A DNA stretch of 20,747 bases from Coprothermobacterota bacterium (GTDB lineage: Bacteria > Caldisericota > JANLFM01), in the NCBI GenBank assembly GCA_026389415.1, contig JAPLHX010000259.1, positions 1 through 20,747 on the forward strand. Direction: 5' to 3'. Position 1 is the first letter of the stretch; each line of letters opens with the position of its first letter. Made by a program: the position numbers and the translations under genes. Shown in pieces: positions 6,584-13,801 of the stretch. Under the pieces are notes generated by a model. It saw nothing but the letters and a program-made list of their open reading frames with translations. It ran no database searches and was not told the DNA's origin.

Positions 6584-7658
6584 GTGCCTGACCCAGCAAC
6601 CATCCGGCAACTTCACTCGCGGCTCTTGGCCGCGCCAAAGCAGCCGTTGCTCGCCTCATTTCTTCCAATCGTTGCGGATTTTGGAATAGGACAACGATGG
6701 TGGCTTCCAGCGTGTCCAAGGCATCCTCCGTTACGACGATGGCTGCACCCGCTTCTTCCAGGAAGCGGGCGTTTGCCATCTGGTGGTCATCGGCAGCATG
6801 AGGATAGGGGACCAGGATGGAAGGGACTCCTGCTACCAATGCCTCGGAGAGGAAACCGGCACTGGAACGGCCGACAAAAAGATCCGCTGCGGCGACCCGG
6901 ATTGGAGCTTCTGTTGTGAAATCGACCAATTGTAGTCGCTCGTGGCGTGGCAACCGTTCACGGTAAACCGATGCGTGCTTCGAACCGGCAACCCAAAACA
7001 CCTCCAGTTGGGGAATTCTTTCTAGTAATCGAGGCAGACCGGAAACCGCAAATTCGTTCAGACTGCGCGCTCCCTGGCTGCCTCCTGCAAGCACCAACAA
7101 AAGCGCCGACGGGGCCAAACCCAAAAACTCTCTCGCTTCCGAACGCGCAACGAAAAGGTTCTGGCGCACCGGATTGCCGACAAGGATCGTTCGTTCGGAA
7201 ACCAGCGAACCGGCCGGAGCGGGAAAGGTGAGAAATACCGCCTGGGCAGACCGGGCAAAAGACCGGGTCACTTTTCCGGGAATCCGATTCTGTTCCAGCA
7301 GAACGTAGGGTTGCCCAAGAAGCTTGGCCGCAGCAATCATCGGCAAGCTGATATAGCCGCCGGAACCCACCACCCAATCCGGTCGCAAACGGAACAACCG
7401 GTAGAGGCACTGACAGACGCCCAGCGCTGCAAGCAACAAGGAGATCGCCATCTGTAGGGCATTGTCTCGGCGATTGCTCTGCCGAAACAGGGGGAGAAAA
7501 CGGATCTTCGCTCGATCGGCTTCTTGTTGCTCCAGGCTGTTTCTCCGGCCGCATAAGAGCAATGCAATCTGCGGATCTTTCCGCCGCAAGGCTTCTGCAA
7601 CGGCGATTAAAGGGAAGAGGTGTCCGCCGGTCCCACCGCCCGCTAGAAGGATCCTCAT
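6570..7658 (-). CDS. murG: Undecaprenyldiphospho-muramoylpentapeptide beta-N-acetylglucosaminyltransferase MurG
   Basis: GT28-family enzyme at the inner face of the membrane that converts lipid I to lipid II. The 362-residue protein has the N-terminal GGGTGGHLFPLIAVAEAL (acceptor side), VVGSGGYISLP, LLEQNRIPGKVTR and VGNPVR. The C-terminal domain has LAGGSQGARSLNE and the UDP-GlcNAc site in DLFVGRSSAGFLSEALVAG, followed by PSILVPYPHAADDHQMANA. The length is normal. The ATG at 7656-7658 overlaps the ftsW stop as ATGA and has GGAAGG about 9 nt upstream. Open frame further upstream is a shadow of ftsW. Confidence 0.97.
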   Translation of the reverse strand: MRILLAGGGTGGHLFPLIAVAEALRRKDPQIALLLCGRRNSLEQQEADRAKIRFLPLFRQSNRRDNALQMAISLLLAALGVCQCLYRLFRLRPDWVVGSGGYISLPMIAAAKLLGQPYVLLEQNRIPGKVTRSFARSAQAVFLTFPAPAGSLVSERTILVGNPVRQNLFVARSEAREFLGLAPSALLLVLAGGSQGARSLNEFAVSGLPRLLERIPQLEVFWVAGSKHASVYRERLPRHERLQLVDFTTEAPIRVAAADLFVGRSSAGFLSEALVAGVPSILVPYPHAADDHQMANARFLEEAGAAIVVTEDALDTLEATIVVLFQNPQRLEEMRRATAALARPRAASEVAGWLLGQAHATR

Positions 7659-8746
7659 GGTTTGGAACCTTCCTCCTTGGCTATCCGCGCCAACAAGCCA
7701 CAAATGCACATCGAAACAAGCAATGAGGTACCGCCATAGCTGATAAAGGGTAAAGTGATGCCTGTGACGGGGAGAAAACCGGTGGAAACTCCGATGTGAG
7801 TCACGGCTTGCCACACCAACAGAGTAGTACATCCGGCCGCCACCAAACGGGGAAAGAGCTCGCGGCTGCGGTATGCCAAGCCGTATCCTAGCCAGGCAAG
7901 GAAAAGGAAAAGTGCCAGAATCACCAACACGCCGGGCAAGCCGGTTTCTTCAGCAACGATCGCGAAGATGAAATCATTATGAGCCTGAGGTAACCACTGG
8001 AACTTTTGTCGCGACAGGCCCAATCCGACACCCCATACGCCCCCAGCACCAAAAGACAGTAGAGATTGCCTGATGTTGTATCCCGAACCGGTGGGATCTT
8101 GACTGGGATTTAGGAGCGTCAGCAGCCGTTGCCGCCCATGAGGGAATGCCCAGGCCATCACGAGGAACCCGATCGCCCCGGCTCCAAAACCAATCGAGAG
8201 TTGCAGCAGGGGAACATTAGCCAGAAAAAAGACCACAAGCAGAGCCAAGCCCAGGATAAAGGTCGACCCCAGATCCGGTTCCAATACGATTAAAACCAAG
8301 GGGAGCAAGGCAAATAGAAAAAGAGCTCCCCACATCGCCGGCGTTCGCTTGCGCTTGCTGGTCGCGGTTAGCCAGGCGGAAAAGAAGACCACCGAACCCA
8401 GCTTGAGAAACTCCGAGGGTTGGAGACTGCCTAGGGGTCCAAGGGAAATCCATCGCACGGACCCACCGATGCTGACCCCCAGGGGAGTGAAGAGGGCGAT
8501 CATCAAAAGAATGGGAATGCCGAAAGCCCAAATCGCCCGGCCTTGCCAAACGGCTAGCGGGATCCGGAACATCAGCAAAAAACCAACCAACCCCAGGGCA
8601 AACCAGATCGCTTGCTTCTTCAGTAGATAGAGGGAATCCCCCGTGTCGCGCAACGAGATCCAAGAGCTGGCACTGGCCACGAACACCAACCCTAGTAGGC
8701 ACAAGGCCAGCATCAGCAAGAACAAAGAAAGGGCTTTACCGCGCAC
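7655..8746 (-). CDS. ftsW: Peptidoglycan glycosyltransferase FtsW (SEDS family)
   Basis: SEDS polymerase that works with the septal PBP. The 363-residue, strongly hydrophobic protein has about ten membrane segments. Family motifs: LGPLGSLQPSEFLKLG, LEPDLGSTFI, the large outer loop NPSQDPTGSGYNIRQSLLSF, FGAGGVWGVGLGLSRQKFQW, LPQAHNDFIFAIVAEETGLPG, and the C-terminal GFLPVTGITLPFISYGGTS. GTG at 8744-8746 is the likely start: GGGAGG lies just upstream (tight 3-4 nt spacing) and the first membrane helix begins soon after. Longer open frame upstream only mirrors the murD C-terminus in another frame. It overlaps the reconstructed murD end by 11 bp and murG by 4 bp. The dcw context favours FtsW over the rod-elongation or sporulation paralogues RodA/SpoVE. 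Confidence 0.95.
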   Translation of the reverse strand: MRGKALSLFLLMLALCLLGLVFVASASSWISLRDTGDSLYLLKKQAIWFALGLVGFLLMFRIPLAVWQGRAIWAFGIPILLMIALFTPLGVSIGGSVRWISLGPLGSLQPSEFLKLGSVVFFSAWLTATSKRKRTPAMWGALFLFALLPLVLIVLEPDLGSTFILGLALLVVFFLANVPLLQLSIGFGAGAIGFLVMAWAFPHGRQRLLTLLNPSQDPTGSGYNIRQSLLSFGAGGVWGVGLGLSRQKFQWLPQAHNDFIFAIVAEETGLPGVLVILALFLFLAWLGYGLAYRSRELFPRLVAAGCTTLLVWQAVTHIGVSTGFLPVTGITLPFISYGGTSLLVSMCICGLLARIAKEEGSKP

Positions 8747-10053
8747 CGGCCTCCCGTTCTCGCACCAGATGCTTGAAAACCTCGCCGCGATGTTCGTAGT
8801 CCTGGAACATATCAAAACTGGCGCAGGCAGGGGAAAAGAGTACGACCGATCCAGGTTGCGCCATGCAAGCAACGGAATCCAGCACTTCTGCCAAATCTCC
8901 TTCCACAATCCGGAAGCCGGTATAGTTTTCCTGCATACATGTGCCGGGGATTGCGAGCTACCTGCACCAGTTCACCGAAATTGGCGTTTTTTTCGCTCCC
9001 GCCGAGAATGAGGACCACCGGTTGGGTAAAAACAGCCAGAGAGCGGATGGTGGACAAGGGATTGGTTCCCGACGAATCGTTGTAATAGGGAATGCCTTCG
9101 ATCCGGCCGACATACTCCAATCGGTGCTCGACACCCTGGAACGCAGCCACACCAGACCGAATTTGGCCCGGCTGCAAGCCAGCTAGAATCCCGCAGGCGA
9201 TCGCGGCCAGTGCATTTTCTGGATTTGCCTGGCCCGGAAGAGGCAATTCATTGAAGGAGACAATTTCACTGATTTTCCCGTCAAGCCGCGCCCGGATTTG
9301 TCCACCCTCCATCCATACTCCGTCTTCGTTCCCCCATCCGAATAACGTAAAGACGCGCGCTGCTGATCTAGTCTGCATGGACCACTCGTCCAGTCGGTTG
9401 CGCACGATCCAGTCATTCGACTGCTGATTCTCCACCATTCGGCTCTTCGTCTTCCGGTATTCGGCCATCGAGGCATAGCGGTCCAGATGATCCTCGGAAA
9501 AGTTGAGCAACACGGCAACGTGTGGACGAAAGCTGGAGATAAACTCCAGTTGAGGAGCACCGATTTCCGCTACGATCCAGGCGTCGGCGGGTGCTTCCAA
9601 GGCCACCCGTACTAGCGGAATACCGATATTGCCTCCCACAAATGTGGGTTTGATCCCCTGCCGCAAAATATCTGCGATGAGCGCAGTGGTTGTAGTTTTC
9701 CCGTTGGTGCCGGTGATCGCGATCAATGGAGCTTTCGCCAGACGAAAAGCCAATTCGATCTCGCTCCATACCGGCATTCCTCTACGTAGAGCTGCTTGAA
9801 TCACCGGAGTCGCAGGTAGAATTCCCGGACAAACGATCAACACCTCTTGTTGAAAAAGACGTTCGCTGTGCCCACCGAATTCCAGCTTCACACCCCACGC
9901 TTCCATCTCCTGGGCGTCCACCTCGCAATCGGAACGCAGACGACTTTCACTCAGAAAAACTTCTTTTCCCAACACCCGCAGGGCTTTGGCGCTTTCGTAT
10001 CCGGATTTACCCCGCTTGCCGATGCCCAAGATGGAAAACGTCTGCATCTTCAT
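8736..10053 (-). pseudogene. murD: UDP-N-acetylmuramoyl-L-alanine--D-glutamate ligase MurD, broken by a frameshift near the 3' end
   Basis: ATP-dependent ligase adding D-Glu to UDP-MurNAc-L-Ala. The first frame gives about 370 normal residues: ITGTNGKTTTTALIADIL, FVGGNIGIP, LNFSEDHLDRY, NPENALAAIA, GVEHRLEYVG, YYNDSSGTNP, LILGGSEKNANFGELVQVA. After about 8935 this frame becomes nonsense (LYRLPDCGRRFGRS...) and stops at 8812. The expected C-terminus is intact in the +1 frame, open from 8957 to 8736: VVLFSPACASFDMFQDYEHR and GEVFKHLVRE. Compared with E. coli MurD the junction also seems about ten residues short, so a deletion of 3n+2 bases fits better than a single extra base. No slippery site or internal ribosome binding site is seen. 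Start ATG 10051-10053; an ATG two codons later has AGGGA at 5 nt. MurD is normally essential, so assembly error, real mutation or a second copy must be separated. Confidence 0.85.
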
Positions 10054-10055
10054 CC

Positions 10056-10991
10056 CTAAACCCAAATGAAGAGAAAAGCCAAGGCGATGAACAACAAGTT
10101 CACCAGGGAAAATCGGAATACGATTTGCGCTTCACTCCAATTGGAAAGCTGAAAATGATGGTGCAGCGGGGATCTTTTGAACAAGCGCTTACCGCCGGTG
10201 CGACGGAAGTAAAAGATCTGCAAGATCACGGAAACGGTTTCCACCACGAAGATCACCGCGATGAACGGCAGAAAAAGGGGAATGTGCAGGATCAGGCTGA
10301 GACCGGCCATGGCCGCTCCCAAGGCCAGAGATCCGGTGTCCCCCATGATCACGGACGCCGGGTGGATGTTAAACCAGAGATATCCCGCCACAACTCCCGC
10401 CAGGCTGAACATGAAGGGAAAGAGCGAAATTGTCCCCTGCAGGAAAGCCACCACAATCAAAGCGCCGATCACTGTCAGAAAAATGCTACCGGCCAGGCCA
10501 TCGGCACCGTCCGTGAGGTTTACGGAATTCTCTCCGCAAATGATGACGAACATCGCTACCGGTATATACCACCAACCAATGTCCAACGGAGGAATGAAGG
10601 GAATCCAAATCGCGGAGTCCATCTTGGTAAGCCAAGCAAAGAGGAAGGCTGGAACCAACTGCAACAAGATTTTGTACCGAGCCATCAAGCCGAGGGAGTT
10701 CTTGCGCCTGTAGGAGATGAAGTCATCGGCAAACCCGATCGCACCGGAACAAACGAACAACAACAAAAGCGCCCATACTTCCTGGCTCGGCCCAAACAGA
10801 AGACAGGCGACGGTGGGCACCAATAGAAAAATCAGTCCGCCCGCCTTGGGAGTACCCATCTTGTGCAAATGCTCCACCACTTCGGCTCGGACCGTAATGC
10901 CGAAACTCTTCCTTCGCAGGAAACGAATCAACGGTGGCATCAACAACAGCGTTACCAAGAAGGAAACCAGGAGAATTTGCAGCCAAGTCAT
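10056..10991 (-). CDS. mraY: Phospho-N-acetylmuramoyl-pentapeptide-transferase MraY
   Basis: Integral membrane enzyme that transfers phospho-MurNAc-pentapeptide to undecaprenyl phosphate, giving lipid I. The 311-residue protein has about ten membrane helices and the family signatures: KMGTPKAGGLIFL, GFADDFISYRRKNSLGL (Asp pair), ENSVNLTDGADGLAGS, IHPASVIMGDTGSLALG, and KRLFKRSPLHHHFQLSNWSE with the HHH motif. The length is slightly short but complete. The ATG lies 3 nt after the murF stop, and TTGGAG overlapping that stop serves as ribosome binding site. The order murF-mraY-murD is the standard dcw order. Confidence 0.98.
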   Translation of the reverse strand: MTWLQILLVSFLVTLLLMPPLIRFLRRKSFGITVRAEVVEHLHKMGTPKAGGLIFLLVPTVACLLFGPSQEVWALLLLFVCSGAIGFADDFISYRRKNSLGLMARYKILLQLVPAFLFAWLTKMDSAIWIPFIPPLDIGWWYIPVAMFVIICGENSVNLTDGADGLAGSIFLTVIGALIVVAFLQGTISLFPFMFSLAGVVAGYLWFNIHPASVIMGDTGSLALGAAMAGLSLILHIPLFLPFIAVIFVVETVSVILQIFYFRRTGGKRLFKRSPLHHHFQLSNWSEAQIVFRFSLVNLLFIALAFLFIWV

Positions 10992-10994
10992 CGT

Positions 10995-12347
10995 CTACTC
11001 CAATTCATGTATCAGGTCTTCCAAATGCATGCCGCGCGACCCTTTGACCAGTAGGCAATCGGATGATTGTAGCGCCATTTTCACTGCCTTGGTCAACTCA
11101 ACCGGGTCCAAAAAGTGTTGAACAGCATCAGGCTGCATGCCGGCCTGACGCGCGGCTGCTGCCGCATCAGCGGAAAAGGGACCAAAGAAGAAAAGCAAGT
11201 CCGCTCGGGCAGCGGCCATGTCACCCATTTGGCAGTGATAGAATTTCGATTCCTGCCCCAACTCAAGCATGTCACCCAACACAGCGATTCGCCGGCCTGT
11301 GGCGCGAACAGCAAGAGTATCCAGGGCCGCGCGGACCGAAAGCGGATTGGCGTTGTAGCTTTCATCGATTACACTGACATCGCCCGCAAGATGAAGGATT
11401 CGTCCACGGCCAACTGGCAGCTCGAACCCTTCGACTCGATCTAACATGTCTTTTGGAACGGCTCCGAGGATCAAACCCAAGCTAAAAGCACCAAGGAAAT
11501 CGCGGACCAGATGGGAACCGACGAAAGGTAGGTTGGCTTCCCATCCTCCACCCAGTCCCTCGATTCGCAGCTGGGTCCTCTCCCTACTTTCCGACCGGAT
11601 GGTTCCTCGCAGATCCGCCCTGGCATCCATTCCGAAATACACCGCACGCTTGTTGGTCGGGACTTGCGCTTCCCGCAGTAACACATTGTCCCGGTTGAGG
11701 AGAATCGTCGCGCCGTCGGGCAACGCTTGCAGGAGCTCCCATTTTTCAGCCAGGATTTGCTCCACACTCCCAAGGTATTCCAAATGAGCCGGCCCGATTT
11801 CGGTGATCAAACCGATATCAGGCCGAACCATTTGAGCCAGGAGCCGAATATCGCCCAGCTTTTGCAAACCAAGCTCCAGCACTAGGAATTGTGTGTCCAC
11901 AGGCATCCGGAAAAAGGTGAGAGGGATCCCCAACTCGGTATTTAGATTACCTACGCTGGCATAAACGGCTCCGCTGCCGGCCAGCAAGGCCACGGTTAAG
12001 TCTTTTGTCGTCGTCTTGCCGGCAGTGCCGGTGATCGCTATCACCTGCCCCCAAAAGCGGCTTCGCAATCCACCCGCTAAATCGAACAGCGCCTGCCGAG
12101 TGGATGAAACCCGGATTTGACTCAAAGCACCCGGAAACGGAAGTTCGCGTTCCACTATGGCAGCAATCGCTCCCCGCCGAACCGCTTCCTCCAGGAACCA
12201 ATGGCCGTCAACCCTTTCCCCTGACAGGCAGACAAACAGGTCGCCGGGGAGGATTTGACGGGAATCCAATTTCAGGTCAAGCGGTATGCTTTCTCCTGGA
12301 CCATGCAAAATACCGCTTGTCATTTGGGCTATCTGGGCAATGTTCAT
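10995..12347 (-). CDS. murF: UDP-N-acetylmuramoyl-tripeptide--D-alanyl-D-alanine ligase MurF
   Basis: Adds D-Ala-D-Ala to the UDP-MurNAc tripeptide. The 450-residue protein keeps the family frame: LDSRQILPGDLFVCLSGERV DGH near the N-terminus, the ATP loop ITGTAGKTTTKD, NLNTELGIPLT, LELGLQKLGDI, TEIGPAHLEYLGS, the Arg in VGRGRI, VIDESYNANP, and C-terminal LGDMLELG and VKGSRGMHLE. One site is unusual. The 'G.HN(or M)V.NALAA' segment, which normally supplies a conserved Asn, reads GSHLVRDFLGA (residues 279-287 for HLVRDFLGA). ATG at 12345-12347 overlaps the murE stop as ATGA, like other junctions here; an ATG two codons earlier is the alternative. Confidence 0.95.
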   Translation of the reverse strand: MNIAQIAQMTSGILHGPGESIPLDLKLDSRQILPGDLFVCLSGERVDGHWFLEEAVRRGAIAAIVERELPFPGALSQIRVSSTRQALFDLAGGLRSRFWGQVIAITGTAGKTTTKDLTVALLAGSGAVYASVGNLNTELGIPLTFFRMPVDTQFLVLELGLQKLGDIRLLAQMVRPDIGLITEIGPAHLEYLGSVEQILAEKWELLQALPDGATILLNRDNVLLREAQVPTNKRAVYFGMDARADLRGTIRSESRERTQLRIEGLGGGWEANLPFVGSHLVRDFLGAFSLGLILGAVPKDMLDRVEGFELPVGRGRILHLAGDVSVIDESYNANPLSVRAALDTLAVRATGRRIAVLGDMLELGQESKFYHCQMGDMAAARADLLFFFGPFSADAAAAARQAGMQPDAVQHFLDPVELTKAVKMALQSSDCLLVKGSRGMHLEDLIHELE

Positions 12348-13801
12348 TTCCATCGCTGCAGATAAGCCTCTACCTCCTCAGCGTCATTGAGCATGACCCA
12401 CGTATCTTCACCAAAGCGCTGCACTCTTTCGTGACCGCGCCCGGCAATAACTACCCAGTCTCCCTGGCGTGATTCGGCCAACGCAGCCTTTATGGCTTCC
12501 CGCCGGTCTGCGATCACCTCGTATTCGATCCCTCTATGCCTACCCTTTTCGATCAAACCAGCCTCTACCTCGGCTAAAATGATCTGTGGATCCTCGCCCC
12601 GCGGATCGTCCGTAGTGAGGAACACTCGGTCTGCTTTTTCCGCAGCAAGACCGCCCATCTGGGGGCGCTTGCCGCGATCTCCCGCTCCAACGGCTCCAAA
12701 TACCAAAATCACTTGTTGAGCCTGGCTGCGGGCAAAATCCAAGATTCGATCCAGGGCGACGGGTGTATGCGCATAATCCACCATAATTCGTGCACCCCAG
12801 GGTGCCTGCCGTTGCCAATAGCGCCCGTTCATCGTTTCCAGTTTGCTTAGCCCTTCCACAAGGGCCAATGGATCCAAACCTAGAACATAGAGGATGGTGA
12901 ATGCGGCTACAGCATTTGCGCAATTCACTTGCCCAGGCAAATGGATCCGGGCGGGCCAGGAGGAATCGCCCGCCCGGATGGAAAGTTCACTGATTTCGGG
13001 GCCGGCGGCTTGCACGTACCCCCGTACGTCCGCCGGCCCCAGGAGGGAATAAGTGTGGGCAAAACCCCGACAGGCCTCCACGAATTCTGCGCTACGAGGA
13101 AAGTCCTTATTCAACGCTACCGGGCCTTTGCCCTGCAGGGAAAGCAAGAAGGAAAGCTTGGTGCGAGCATACTCCTCCTCGGTTCCGTGCAACTCCAAAT
13201 GATCACGGTAAAGATTGGTTAAAACCGCTGCGGTAAACGTCGATCCATTGACTCGATCGAAATGAATCGCATGAGAGGATACTTCCAGCACTACGTATTC
13301 TGTCCCCTGCCTTACGAATTGACCGAGTCGCTTTTGCAGGGCCGGCGCTTCCGGTGTGGTAAAAGAAGGGAATTCCGACGTGGGATTCAACGACCCCAGC
13401 AATTGCACCTGTTTCCCACAGGCCGCCAGTGCTTCGCGCAGGAAATATGTTGTGGTAGTCTTCCCGCTGGTGCCGGTTACTCCGATCAGCTTCAAATGGG
13501 AGGAGGGGTTGCCATAGATGGACGAAGCCAAGTGTCCTGCCATCAGGCGCACATCCGGGCAGAGATAGAAGGGCACTCCATCCGGCAATTCGATCTCCCG
13601 TTGCGCCACAATCCCCGCAGCCCCCCGTGCTAGGGCTTCCGATACGAAAGTATGGCCATCCGATCGTTCTCCCACAAAGCAGAGAAATAGATCGCCGGGA
13701 TCCACATGGCGGGAGTCCGAAGCACAACCGGTGATCTCTCGATCCAAACTCCCGCGGACGGCTGTCCAGGGAAATTGTTGGGCCAGCGTGTCAGCGTTCA
13801 T
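12344..13801 (-). CDS. murE: UDP-N-acetylmuramoyl-L-alanyl-D-glutamate--diamino acid ligase MurE
   Basis: Adds the third residue (meso-DAP or Lys) of the stem peptide. The 485-residue protein shows TGCASDSRHVDPGDLFLCF, GVTGTSGKTTTTYFL (ATP loop near 110-117), EVSSHAIHFDRVNG, LTNLYRDHLELHGTEEEY with the expected carbamylated Lys in YARTKLSF, QVNCANAVAAF, VDYAHTPVAL, GDRGKRPQMGGLA, and VIAGRGHERVQ near the end. The substrate-selecting motif, DNPR in meso-DAP enzymes, reads DDPRGED at residues 398-404. This leaves the diamino acid open: the Arg favours DAP, while the Asn to Asp change is seen in some enzymes with other specificity. The ATG overlaps the PBP stop as ATGA. Confidence 0.96.
   Translation of the reverse strand: MNADTLAQQFPWTAVRGSLDREITGCASDSRHVDPGDLFLCFVGERSDGHTFVSEALARGAAGIVAQREIELPDGVPFYLCPDVRLMAGHLASSIYGNPSSHLKLIGVTGTSGKTTTTYFLREALAACGKQVQLLGSLNPTSEFPSFTTPEAPALQKRLGQFVRQGTEYVVLEVSSHAIHFDRVNGSTFTAAVLTNLYRDHLELHGTEEEYARTKLSFLLSLQGKGPVALNKDFPRSAEFVEACRGFAHTYSLLGPADVRGYVQAAGPEISELSIRAGDSSWPARIHLPGQVNCANAVAAFTILYVLGLDPLALVEGLSKLETMNGRYWQRQAPWGARIMVDYAHTPVALDRILDFARSQAQQVILVFGAVGAGDRGKRPQMGGLAAEKADRVFLTTDDPRGEDPQIILAEVEAGLIEKGRHRGIEYEVIADRREAIKAALAESRQGDWVVIAGRGHERVQRFGEDTWVMLNDAEEVEAYLQRWK

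Noticed and set aside
7659..7832. N-terminal extension of MurG upstream of 7658
   Set aside because: It reads through the ftsW end in another frame; the family starts at MRILLAGGGTGGH.
8736..8936. Separate small gene starting with the ATG at 8936 (MQENYTGF...)
   Set aside because: It is the C-terminal end of MurD in another frame; no ribosome binding site before the ATG and no known split MurD.
8920..8940. Programmed frameshift in murD at the AAAA tract (8926-8929)
   Set aside because: A run of four A is weak. The shift needed is +1, no slippery heptamer, stop-codon shift site or internal Shine-Dalgarno is visible, and the apparent loss of about ten residues would not be explained.
9726..10826. 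Plus-strand open frame of 366 codons opposite mraY and murD
   Set aside because: Its product is very rich in His, Gln, Arg and Asp, as expected from the complement of a hydrophobic membrane protein. It has no known motif, and the minus strand carries clear MraY and MurD sequence.
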